Notes: generated from the sequence alone by a model not told the origin. A DNA stretch of 6,770 nucleotides from Candidatus Methanophagaceae archaeon (GCA_013374505.1 QENJ01000268.1:1-6770); one strand, 5' to 3'. Shown: positions 1 to 5,466, counted from the stretch's first letter. A program made the numbers and translations.

Positions 1-1
1 A

Positions 2-1387
2 GGGGCAATAGGAAGGCTGCTCAGCAGCGTGAGAGAGATAGAAGAAGGGGCAGCAAGAGTTCTTCTCAGCAGAACAAAGAAGACGTATGCAAAGAAAATA
101 AGAGCCAGTACTGACCCTGCGGCAATAGGATGGCTGCTCGGCAGCGTGTGGCTGATAGAAGAAGAGACAGCAAGAGTTCTTCTCAGCAGAACAAAGAAGA
201 CGTATGCAAAGAAAATAAGAGCCAGTACTGACCCTGCGGCAATAGGATGGCTGCTCGGCAGCGTGTGGCTGATAGAAGAAGAGACAGCAAGTGTTCTCCT
301 TAACAAAACAAAAGATACGTATGCGGATAAAATACGTGCTAGCACTGACCTGGAGGCAATAGGACTGCTGCTCAACAGCGTGAGTGGGATAGATAAAGAG
401 ACAGCAAGAGGAATCCTTAACCAAACAAAGGATACGTATGCGGATAAAATACGTGCCAGCACTGACCTAGTGGCAATAGGACTGCTGCTCTACCGCATGA
501 GCAGAATAGATAAAGAGACAACAAGAGAACTCCTTAACAAAACAAAGGATACGTATGCCGATAAAATAATAGCTAGCACTGATCCAAAGGCAATATGGGT
601 GCTGCTCTACAGCGTGAGTGGGATAGATAAAGAGACAGCAAGTGTTCTCCTTAACAAAACAAAAGATACGTATGCGGATAAAATACGTGCTAGCACTGAC
701 CTGGGGGCAATATGGGGGCTGATCGACAGCGTGAGTGGGATAAATAAAGAGACAGCAAGTGTTCTCATTAACAAAACAAAGGATATGTATGCGGATAAAA
801 TACGTGCCAGCACTGACCTAGGGGCAATAGGACTGCTGCTCGACCGCGTGAGCAAGATAGATAAAGAGACAGCAAGTGTTCTCCTTAACAAAACAAAAGA
901 TACGTATGCGGATAAAATACGTGCTAGCACTGATCCAAAGGCAATAGGAGGGCTGCTCGGCCGCGTGAGCGAAATAGATAAAGAGACAGCAAGTGTGCTA
1001 ATTAACAAAACAAGTGATACGTATGCCGATAAAATACGTGCTAGCACTGATCCAAAGGCATTAGGAGGGCTGCTCGGCCGCGTGAGAGAGGTAAAAGAAG
1101 AGACAGCAAGAGGAATCCTCAATCAAACAAAGGACTCTATTGCAGAGAAAATAATAGCCAACACGGATCTGTGGGCAATAGGAAGGTTGCTCGGCCGCGT
1201 GAGTGGGATAGACAATGAGATAGCAAGAGGAATCCTTAACCAAACAAAGGACTCTATTGCAGAGAAAATAAGAGACGGCACTGTTCCATTACCAAAAATA
1301 TGGCTGCTCAAAAGCGTGAGAAAGATAGACCCAGAGACAGCAGAATGGTTAGAAAAAGAAACAAAATTTGAAACAAAAGAGAATTAA
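2..1387 (+). CDS. Tandem 39-residue helical-repeat protein, C-terminal part (5' end off window)
   Basis: The frame is open from base 2, so the gene begins upstream; a GTG at 29 is only an internal valine codon. The 461 visible residues are eleven units of 39 residues (117 bp), the first cut by the edge, plus a divergent 36-residue end unit. A typical unit reads S/T-T-D-P/L-x-A-I-G-x-L-L-x-x-V-x-x-I-D-K-E-T-A, then a basic stretch ending T-Y-A-D-K-I-R-A. Each unit looks like two amphipathic helices split by the I-D-K-E turn, so the protein probably forms an alpha-alpha superhelix of the HEAT, TPR or PPR kind. No signal peptide, membrane segment or catalytic motif is visible. Such arrays usually bind protein or nucleic acid, and some form the sensor end of STAND NTPases; an N-terminal effector could lie off the edge. 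The ligand is unknown. The gene ends 101 bp from the convergent MFS gene. Coding is secure; function is not. Confidence 0.88.
   Translation, partial: GAIGRLLSSVREIEEGAARVLLSRTKKTYAKKIRASTDPAAIGWLLGSVWLIEEETARVLLSRTKKTYAKKIRASTDPAAIGWLLGSVWLIEEETASVLLNKTKDTYADKIRASTDLEAIGLLLNSVSGIDKETARGILNQTKDTYADKIRASTDLVAIGLLLYRMSRIDKETTRELLNKTKDTYADKIIASTDPKAIWVLLYSVSGIDKETASVLLNKTKDTYADKIRASTDLGAIWGLIDSVSGINKETASVLINKTKDMYADKIRASTDLGAIGLLLDRVSKIDKETASVLLNKTKDTYADKIRASTDPKAIGGLLGRVSEIDKETASVLINKTSDTYADKIRASTDPKALGGLLGRVREVKEETARGILNQTKDSIAEKIIANTDLWAIGRLLGRVSGIDNEIARGILNQTKDSIAEKIRDGTVPLPKIWLLKSVRKIDPETAEWLEKETKFETKEN
5..1279 (+). repeat. Tandem 117-bp coding repeats (eleven units)
   Basis: Units begin at GCA-ATA (Ala-Ile) at 5, 122 and 239 and recur every 117 bp with no frame change. 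Bases 51-174 match 168-291 exactly (124 bp), so units 1-3 come from a very recent duplication. Other units differ at 10-35 percent of bases by eye. The exact 117-bp period keeps every unit in phase and also keeps antisense frames open, which creates spurious reverse ORFs between about 600 and 1310. Confidence 0.9.
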
Positions 1388-1441
1388 TCAGTGGATGGAT
1401 GATCTAAAGTGCGCTCAAGCAAACTGGGATGACAAACACCC

Positions 1442-1456
1442 TTTTTGTGCTTTTTT
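1442..1456 (+). terminator. T-tract terminator after the repeat gene
   Basis: Two T runs (five at 1442-1446, six at 1451-1456) lie 55-70 bp after the stop codon of the repeat gene, in the gap before the convergent MFS gene. Archaeal RNA polymerase stops at T tracts without needing a hairpin, and no convincing stem precedes them. The minus strand has a T-rich stretch opposite 1355-1385 that could end MFS transcripts. Both are inferred. Confidence 0.5.
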
Positions 1457-1488
1457 ACTTTACCTTAATCCGTTCCTGCACCCCAATT

Positions 1489-2706
1489 TTATCTCACTTG
1501 TATTTGACTTTTACCAACATATAAGAACCCAACTTTCCACACCACAACCATCAAAACGACTAAAAGCACGGCATACCCAAAGAACAGCAACCGTGCACCA
1601 AAAAGATCAGATAACGCACCACAAACAATCGGGATACTACCGAGACTGGCATAAAAAGTGGTGTAATAAATGCCCATTACCTGTCCTTCCTGACCTTCTC
1701 CAGCCGCATTCGAGGCTAAAGTCAAAGTGCCAAGTAAAATCGCACCTATGCCCGCACCGATAAAAACGCTCATTACAAACAGTTCTAAGACGCAAGTCGC
1801 AAAAGCAAGTATAAGCAAGCCGCAAGTGCACAAGAACAAACCCGCAATCGAGAGATAGATTTCGCCTATTCGCGTCATCAACCGGTTAAATCCCACTTGC
1901 AGTACTGTAAACGTCACGAACATCACAGAAAGAATCGCGCCGATGAGTTCCTCGGAAAGCCCGAAGTCTTCGACTGCAAAAGGCGAGAACAAACCGCTCA
2001 TCACCGATGCAACACCCTTACCAAAAAATACCATGGCACAACAAAGCATCAACGCCTTTCTTGCATTTGCACCTAACGATAACCCTAGTCGCTTTTCCTT
2101 CTTATTTTGCGTTTTATCCTTTGTGCTTCTCTTCGGTTCTTGAACAAAGAGCAGTACCAATACCACGCTCAGAAGTGCGAATGCCGCGCAAAAAAGAAAC
2201 GGCATGAAAATACCATAGATTGCAAAGAGAATACCGCCTGAAATAGGGCCCACCGCCAGGCCTACACCCAAGCCCATGTTGTACACGCTAAGCGCATGCC
2301 CACGCTCATCAGGACTCGTGATGTCCGTGAGCAACGCAGCAACCGCGGGGAAGAAGAAACCGGCACCCGCTCCCTGTAAAGCTCGCACAAGTATCCAGTC
2401 ATAAGGGCTATCAGAAAGTGGGAATAGCAGAGCCGAAACAGCATAAATCAAAAGCCCTGTTACAATCAAAGGTTTCCTGCCCACTTTATCTGAGATAATA
2501 CCACAGGGGATGTTTAGAGCTAAGCTGGCAAGTGCAAAAGCGGATATTATCAAACCAGATACAAGGAAATAGTGCGTAATTTCTGATGTTGTTACCAACA
2601 TGCCAAGTAACGGCGCAATCACGGTAACGCCAAATTGCGTGCTAAAAACGCAGATCGCTGCGATTAAAACTATTCTTGTACGTATCTGGTTTGAATTAAG
2701 CGGCAT
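1489..2706 (-). CDS. MFS transporter, DHA1-type drug/solute:H+ antiporter
   Basis: This 405-residue inner-membrane protein has the usual 12-helix MFS length. Signature motifs are present: motif A after TM2 (G69-x3-D73-K-x-G-R-K78), motif B in TM4 (R108-A-L-Q-G-A-G) and the antiporter motif C in TM5 (G-x-G-L-A-V-G-P154-I-S-G-G158). The two halves are joined by a strongly basic cytoplasmic loop at about 190-207. Motif C marks the drug:H+ antiporter (12-TMS) branch, so proton-driven export of a small molecule is the best call; the substrate cannot be told. The ATG at 2704-2706 has no clear Shine-Dalgarno, but a TATA-like CTTTTAAAG is centred 32 bp upstream, which suits a leaderless transcript. 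The gene lies downstream of the NifU-domain gene on the same strand and overlaps the end of a possible 30-codon ORF by 11 bp, so it may also be read through from there. Confidence 0.9.
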   Translation of the reverse strand: MPLNSNQIRTRIVLIAAICVFSTQFGVTVIAPLLGMLVTTSEITHYFLVSGLIISAFALASLALNIPCGIISDKVGRKPLIVTGLLIYAVSALLFPLSDSPYDWILVRALQGAGAGFFFPAVAALLTDITSPDERGHALSVYNMGLGVGLAVGPISGGILFAIYGIFMPFLFCAAFALLSVVLVLLFVQEPKRSTKDKTQNKKEKRLGLSLGANARKALMLCCAMVFFGKGVASVMSGLFSPFAVEDFGLSEELIGAILSVMFVTFTVLQVGFNRLMTRIGEIYLSIAGLFLCTCGLLILAFATCVLELFVMSVFIGAGIGAILLGTLTLASNAAGEGQEGQVMGIYYTTFYASLGSIPIVCGALSDLFGARLLFFGYAVLLVVLMVVVWKVGFLYVGKSQIQVR

Positions 2707-2788
2707 AAATACTACTACTATTCTTCGCTTCTTCTTTTAAAGCAGTCGCCTTTATGCCCTTCACCAACTCCTCTAACTCATCCGCCAT
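2696..2788 (-). CDS. Possible small ORF (30 aa) between the NifU-domain gene and MFS
   Basis: An ATG at 2786-2788 opens a frame of 30 codons beginning M-A-D-E-L-E-E-L-V-K and ending S-I-Y-A-A, with its stop inside the first codons of the MFS gene in another frame. The first 22 residues have the heptad-like hydrophobic spacing of one amphipathic helix. It starts 9 bp after the NifU-domain stop, and a GGAG sits about 13 bp upstream, a little far for good initiation. Composition looks coding-like, but at this length that is weak evidence. It could be a real small protein, a translational coupler or chance. No homolog is recognised. Confidence 0.3.
   Translation of the reverse strand: MADELEELVKGIKATALKEEAKNSSSIYAA
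2734..2742 (-). promoter_or_regulatory. Candidate TATA box of the MFS gene
   Basis: CTTTTAAAG (near-palindromic, so also TATA-like on the minus strand) is centred 32 bp before the MFS ATG. This fits an archaeal promoter giving a leaderless or nearly leaderless mRNA. No BRE is convincing. Confidence 0.35.
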
Positions 2789-2797
2789 AAAATTCGC

Positions 2798-3061
2798 TCA
2801 TCTCCGCAGCATTTCTTCAAATCTTGCCTTGGCGTCATCTACTGATATTACCTTCTTTACCTCCGGGACCTTATCCTTTACCGTCGCCTCGACAAAGTTC
2901 ACCAAGGTGTATTGACTCATCGGGCAGCCCGCACATGCGCCTGTCAGCCGTACCTTCACCACACCATCGTCGTCCACACTTTCCAGCTCTATACTCCCGC
3001 CTTCCCGCTCTAAAACCGGTCTGACCTCTTTTTCTATTACTTCTTTTACCTCTTCCAACAT
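2798..3061 (-). CDS. NifU C-terminal-domain (Nfu-type) Fe-S cluster scaffold/carrier
   Basis: The 87-residue protein is a stand-alone NifU-like domain. The diagnostic stretch T40-G-A-C43-A-G-C46-P-M-S-x-Y-T-L carries the CxxC that holds a bridging [4Fe-4S] cluster in a dimer. In this family the protein passes clusters to apo-enzymes in the cytoplasm. The ATG at 3059-3061 is preferred because AGGTGAT, a strong Shine-Dalgarno, lies 7 bp upstream. A GTG at 3071-3073 would add four residues but sits inside that ribosome-binding site. The gene leads a possible minus-strand unit with the 30-codon ORF and the MFS gene. It shares its promoter region with a divergent Cys-rich HTH regulator, which suggests control by Fe-S or redox state. 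The family call is secure; the cluster partner is unknown. Confidence 0.93.
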   Translation of the reverse strand: MLEEVKEVIEKEVRPVLEREGGSIELESVDDDGVVKVRLTGACAGCPMSQYTLVNFVEATVKDKVPEVKKVISVDDAKARFEEMLRR

Positions 3062-3068
3062 TTCTGGT

Positions 3069-3075
3069 ATCACCT
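3069..3075 (-). promoter_or_regulatory. Shine-Dalgarno of the NifU-domain gene
   Basis: The minus strand reads AGGTGAT, complementary to the 3' end of archaeal 16S rRNA (anti-SD ATCACCT), 7 bp before the ATG at 3061. It decides the start in favour of this ATG over the in-frame GTG at 3073. Confidence 0.7.
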
Positions 3076-3084
3076 TTTAATTAT

Positions 3085-3091
3085 CTTATAG
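3085..3091 (+). promoter_or_regulatory. Candidate TATA box of the HTH regulator gene
   Basis: CTTATAG lies about 37 bp before the ATG at 3125, predicting a start site near 3112-3115. AAAAAGG just before 3116 would then be at the very 5' end of a short leader. The element is weaker than the opposing TTATATAA; the assignment is inferred from spacing only. Confidence 0.4.
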
Positions 3092-3092
3092 C

Positions 3093-3106
3093 ATAACAAT
3101 TGTTAT
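3093..3106. promoter_or_regulatory. Perfect 14-bp palindrome, likely operator of the divergent promoter
   Basis: ATAACAATTGTTAT is an exact inverted repeat with no spacer, sitting between the NifU-domain gene and the HTH gene. It overlaps the TATA box of the former and lies between the TATA box and predicted start site of the latter. A dimeric HTH protein bound here could block both promoters. The HTH protein encoded next to it is the obvious candidate, by analogy with local autoregulators; binding is not shown. Confidence 0.6.
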
Positions 3107-3110
3107 ATAA
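3103..3110 (-). promoter_or_regulatory. TATA box of the NifU-domain gene
   Basis: TTATATAA is centred about 45 bp before the ATG at 3061. At the usual 25-27 bp spacing transcription would start near 3079-3081, giving a leader of about 18-20 nt that contains the AGGTGAT site. The box overlaps the right arm of the 14-bp palindrome, so a protein bound there would compete with TBP. Confidence 0.6.
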
Positions 3111-3124
3111 AAAGGTTGACTACG

Positions 3125-3466
3125 ATGAAATGCCCTTGTGAAATAATAGTGTGGGATGTATTGCCTTGCATACGAGCAGCACTCGCAGAAGAGCTGGCAG
3201 AAAAGGAGTTGTCCCAAAAAGAAATCTCTAGAATGCTGGGGATTACTCAGGCTGCGGTATCGCAGTATACATCAAAGAAAAGGGGTACAAAGCTCATTTT
3301 TCAGCATGACGCGAAGGATGAGATAAAGAAACTTGCGGACGATCTCGTGCAGGGTACTGTGGATGACCCGGTTGTGAGATTCTGCAAGATCTGCATGAAG
3401 GTTCGTGCGGACGGAACCGTTTGCGATCTGGACCTGTGTACCGTATCGGAAGACAAGAAAGAATAA
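3125..3466 (+). CDS. Cys-rich HTH transcriptional regulator (archaeal XRE-like, resembles COG2522)
   Basis: The 113-residue protein has an XRE-like helix-turn-helix at about 29-50 (L-S-Q-K-E-I-S-R-M-L-G-I-T-Q-A-A-V-S-Q-Y), with the recognition helix around T41-Y48. It has seven cysteines: C3, C5 and C15 before the HTH, and C87, C90, C100 and C105 after it in an F-C-K-I-C-x9-C-x4-C pattern. This layout matches archaeal predicted regulators of the COG2522 type. The cysteines could hold Zn or an Fe-S cluster; that is inference. The ATG at 3125 is chosen over an in-frame TTG at 3116 because AAAAAGG lies 9 bp before the ATG and the TTG would overlap it. The gene diverges from the NifU-domain gene with a palindrome between them, so it probably controls both. 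The gene is certain; the effector and cluster type are unknown. Confidence 0.88.
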   Translation: MKCPCEIIVWDVLPCIRAALAEELAEKELSQKEISRMLGITQAAVSQYTSKKRGTKLIFQHDAKDEIKKLADDLVQGTVDDPVVRFCKICMKVRADGTVCDLDLCTVSEDKKE

Positions 3467-3471
3467 AAATT

Positions 3472-3573
3472 GATATTCGGGACGCAGATAACGAAGATAT
3501 TCGGTATTTTAAATATACGGAATTGACGGATGAGTGTATTATAATCTGCTATCGAGTTTATAATACTGCGTAA
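3472..3573 (+). pseudogene. GxxExxY-protein remnant, copy 1 (N-terminal piece only)
   Basis: The open frame reads D-A-D-N-E-D-I-R-Y, then E-L-T-D-E-C-I-I-I-C-Y-R-V-Y-N, and stops at 3571. It matches the N-terminus of copy 2 (from 5467) almost residue for residue, including at DNA level (GAATTGACGGATGAGTGTAT in both). It has no start codon, lacks the G-x-x-E-x-x-Y motif itself and lacks all of the nuclease-like core. Relative to copy 2, everything from the Y-N-K codons to the terminal repeat is gone, so an internal deletion joined the N-terminal piece to the right end. It cannot make a functional protein. Confidence 0.72.
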
Positions 3574-3592
3574 ATCCGTGTAATCTGTGTCC
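3480..3592. mobile_element. Short TIR-bounded relic cassette (GxxExxY family), copy 1
   Basis: The left end GGACGCAGATAACGAAGAT (3480-3498) is an imperfect inverted repeat of the right end ATCCGTGTAATCTGTGTCC (3574-3592), matching at 14 of 19 positions. The same ends, in GGAnGCAGAT form, bound copy 2 at 5464-5700. No transposase is present and no clear target duplication is seen, so it is at most a non-autonomous, decayed element. It lies 13 bp after the HTH gene, and its right end abuts the promoter region of the next gene. Confidence 0.5.
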
Positions 3593-3620
3593 TAAATAAA
3601 TAGAAGTTATACCTTATATA
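3593..3620 (+). promoter_or_regulatory. AT-rich promoter region at the right end of relic copy 1
   Basis: TAAATAAA (3593-3600) is centred 26 bp before the ATG at 3623, right for a leaderless start there. A stronger-looking TTATATAC (3614-3621) lies too close to that ATG and would instead give a start site near 3640, with first translation at the ATG at 3656. Relic copy 2 is followed by the same CCTAAATA and TTATATAC strings, so this promoter segment seems to travel with the element or mark its insertion sites. Confidence 0.4.
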
Positions 3621-3622
3621 CG

Positions 3623-4105
3623 ATGAATAAGATGATACCGCTAAGAAGAAACGAGATGCTGCTGGTGCATGGAACTACCGGCACTTTAGCAGTAGTAAAA
3701 GTAGGCGTGCAAAGGCAGTTCTTTGTTGATACACCCGACCGTGAGGTTGTAATGGCAATGGGACCCGAAGAGTTACTTGTGGCTTCTGGATTTGGCACGG
3801 ATGAGCAGATAGTAACGGGATTGAGGTGCGTGCTGTACTTGATTAGAGAAGTGAATTCACCGTTGATTGTGCTGCCAAAGGACCATCCAGCCTCGGCGCG
3901 CCTTAGAATTGTGGTATCCGCGGGCAAACGAGTTGTATTGAGCTGTAAGATCACACCGGGCACGCATCCAGAGCAGTATTTACTTTGTGGCATGGATGAA
4001 TTTGACGGTGCCGAGATTCTGGGCGTTGACGGTGGTGTAGAGCTAAAGGGGCTGGACCGAGCGAAGCATGAGAAACGAGGGTTTGTTGCTTTACGTCAAA
4101 CTTAG
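3623..4105 (+). CDS. Conserved-looking hypothetical protein, 160 aa
   Basis: I do not recognise the family. The protein is soluble, with no signal peptide or membrane segment, and alternates beta-like hydrophobic stretches (V-H-G-T-T-G-T-L-A-V-V-K-V near the N-terminus, L-I-V-L-P-K-D-H-P-A at 81-90, L-R-I-V-V-S-A at 94-100) with loops. Three cysteines (69, 108, 122) and the H-P-A-S-A-R and T-P-G-T-H-P-E strings are the most motif-like parts. Base use and the length of the frame support real coding. The start is uncertain: ATG codons at 3623, 3632 and 3656 are in frame, none has a Shine-Dalgarno, and the nearby TTATATAC would favour 3656 (149 aa). It is followed after 172 bp by proB on the same strand with its own promoter region, so an operon is not obvious. 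Methanogen-type proteins of unknown function are a plausible home. Confidence 0.75.
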   Translation: MNKMIPLRRNEMLLVHGTTGTLAVVKVGVQRQFFVDTPDREVVMAMGPEELLVASGFGTDEQIVTGLRCVLYLIREVNSPLIVLPKDHPASARLRIVVSAGKRVVLSCKITPGTHPEQYLLCGMDEFDGAEILGVDGGVELKGLDRAKHEKRGFVALRQT

Positions 4106-4277
4106 CATGCTGTTCTATTGTTATAGTGGCGTATCGCACTTGTTTTGGGGCATTTGTTTAGCGAACCACCAGATTACACAGATTTTCCACGAGACGACAA
4201 TGCTATGGATTGGGCTTAAACCTTTTATCTACTAATACAAAAAATATCCATTAAGGGGCAACAAAATCACTGAGACT
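4106..4277 (+). other. Intergenic region before proB, with a repeat fragment and promoter candidates
   Basis: No gene is visible here. CAGATTACACAGATTTT at 4170-4186 resembles the inverted end of relic copy 1 (reverse complement of its right end) and may be a solo end. CTTTTATCT near 4222-4230 and AAAAATATCC near 4240-4249 are possible TATA boxes for proB, predicting starts near 4253 or 4271. No strong Shine-Dalgarno precedes the proB ATG; GGGG at 4255-4258 is 19 bp away. Confidence 0.4.
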
Positions 4278-5399
4278 ATGGCAGGAGTTAGGAACATATC
4301 AGAAGCGAGAAGAATCGTGATTAAGGTTGGTACCAGCAACCTCACTGATAGTAATTACCGGCTTGAGCCACGGAAAGTAGAGAAACTTACCAGGGAGATA
4401 GTAGAATTAAAGAAACGCGATAAAGAAGTAATTGTCGTCTCTTCAGGCGCTATCGGTGCTGGTATAGGCAAACTCGACCTGAAGCAACGACCGCGGGACA
4501 TTAAGATGTTGCAAGCTACGGCGGCTGTTGGTCAAAACGTTTTAATGAGCACGTATGATCGCTATTTCACCAGTCACGAGCAGATAATCGCGCAGGTATT
4601 ATTAACGCAGGAGGACTTCTTTAATAGGCAGAAATACCTCAATCTCCGGAATACATTGATTACACTACTCAAAGCCGGGTTAATACCAATAATCAACGAG
4701 AACGATACCATAGCTGTGGATGAACTAAAAGTGGGCGATAACGATAACTTATCTGCGCTAGTGGCAAGCAATCTCGAAGCGGATTTGCTTATCCTGCTGA
4801 CCGATATAGACGGTTTGTACACTCAGGACCCGCGAAGGAATAAGAACGCGGAATTCATATCGGTCGTGGAAGAGATAACACCGGAGATGGAACGTACAGC
4901 GGAATCCGGCGGTAAAACGGGTGTGGGCGGTATGAAGACGAAGATACAAGCCGCAAAGATTACCATGAACGCGGGCATTCCAATGGTGATTGCGAACGGC
5001 GGTGCCGAAAATATACTAGCGCAGATTATCGAGGATGTGCCGGTTGGAACGTTATTCAAGCCGAAGAAGGATAAGATGAACGATAAAGCGCACTGGATTC
5101 TATTCGCATCTGCACCAAAGGGCAGGATTAAAGTGGATGAGGGCGCGAAAACGGCGTTGCTAAAAAACGGTAGTAGTTTGCTGCCTTCGGGCATCATTGA
5201 CGTGGAGAACGAGTTCATGTGTGGTGATCCGGTAAGCATAGTTGACTCAGAAGGTATTGAATTCGCAAAAGGCATCACGAACTACTCTTCTGCGGAAATA
5301 GAAAAGATACAAGGCGTGCATTCACGCGAAATCGAGCAGATTCTGGGGCGTAAGGGATACACAGAGGTGGTGTATAGAGGTAATCTCGTGCTCGTATAG
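4278..5399 (+). CDS. proB: Glutamate 5-kinase with C-terminal PUA domain
   Basis: ATP-dependent phosphorylation of L-glutamate to glutamyl 5-phosphate, the first step of proline synthesis, in the cytoplasm. At 373 residues it matches full-length bacterial ProB (about 367 in E. coli). The amino-acid kinase domain (about 11-258) has K16-V-G-T-S, the V54-S-S-G-A-I-G-A-G glycine loop, N140-E-N-D, the G153-D-N-D-N-L-S-A substrate loop, L-T175-D-I-D-G-L-Y and the G217-G-M-K-T-K nucleotide-binding lysine. A PUA domain follows at about 280-356 (K-G-R-I-K-V-D-E-G-A, then L-L-P-S-G-I). No key residue is missing, so it should be active and subject to the proline feedback typical of the family. The ATG at 4278 gives the expected N-terminus; its leader lacks a strong Shine-Dalgarno. 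No proA or proC is adjacent, unlike many proBA operons. Bacterial-type ProB in an archaeon suggests old lateral transfer, but codon use does not stand out by eye. Confidence 0.97.
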   Translation: MAGVRNISEARRIVIKVGTSNLTDSNYRLEPRKVEKLTREIVELKKRDKEVIVVSSGAIGAGIGKLDLKQRPRDIKMLQATAAVGQNVLMSTYDRYFTSHEQIIAQVLLTQEDFFNRQKYLNLRNTLITLLKAGLIPIINENDTIAVDELKVGDNDNLSALVASNLEADLLILLTDIDGLYTQDPRRNKNAEFISVVEEITPEMERTAESGGKTGVGGMKTKIQAAKITMNAGIPMVIANGGAENILAQIIEDVPVGTLFKPKKDKMNDKAHWILFASAPKGRIKVDEGAKTALLKNGSSLLPSGIIDVENEFMCGDPVSIVDSEGIEFAKGITNYSSAEIEKIQGVHSREIEQILGRKGYTEVVYRGNLVLV

Positions 5400-5408
5400 G
5401 GGGCCAGA

Positions 5409-5457
5409 CCACCGTTATCAGAAATAGGTATGGTGGAAACAATAAAGAATAATTTTT
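5409..5457 (+). terminator. Probable proB terminator
   Basis: CCACC (5409-5413) and GGTGG (5432-5436) can form a short stem, and a run of five T follows at 5453-5457, within 60 bp of the proB stop. The stem is weak and the gap to the T run is long, so the T run alone is the more likely archaeal stop signal. Confidence 0.4.
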
Positions 5458-5466
5458 GATAATAGG

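Noticed and set aside
607..1311. Long reverse-strand ORFs opposite the repeat gene
   Set aside because: They follow the same 117-bp period and are open only because the repeat length is a multiple of three; the plus-strand frame has the coherent, conserved protein repeat.
2..1387. Left array read as a CRISPR or DNA satellite rather than a gene
   Set aside because: One frame is open throughout, differences between units cluster by codon, and the unit encodes a regular two-helix pattern.
1368..1763. 131-codon plus-strand ORF overlapping the end of the repeat gene and the MFS gene
   Set aside because: It is antisense to conserved MFS helices, and its protein has low-complexity, His/Gln/Lys-rich content with no recognisable domain.
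2798..3024. Plus-strand Pro/Ser-rich ORF opposite the NifU-domain gene
   Set aside because: Antisense to a clearly conserved CxxC Fe-S domain.
3607..3993. 128-codon reverse ORF opposite the unknown 160-residue gene
   Set aside because: Its Ser/Thr/Pro-rich protein has no domain-like pattern, while the plus strand frame is longer and has balanced composition; not impossible, but less likely.
4574..5278. Reverse-strand ORFs inside proB
   Set aside because: They are shadows of a fully conserved kinase/PUA gene on the plus strand.
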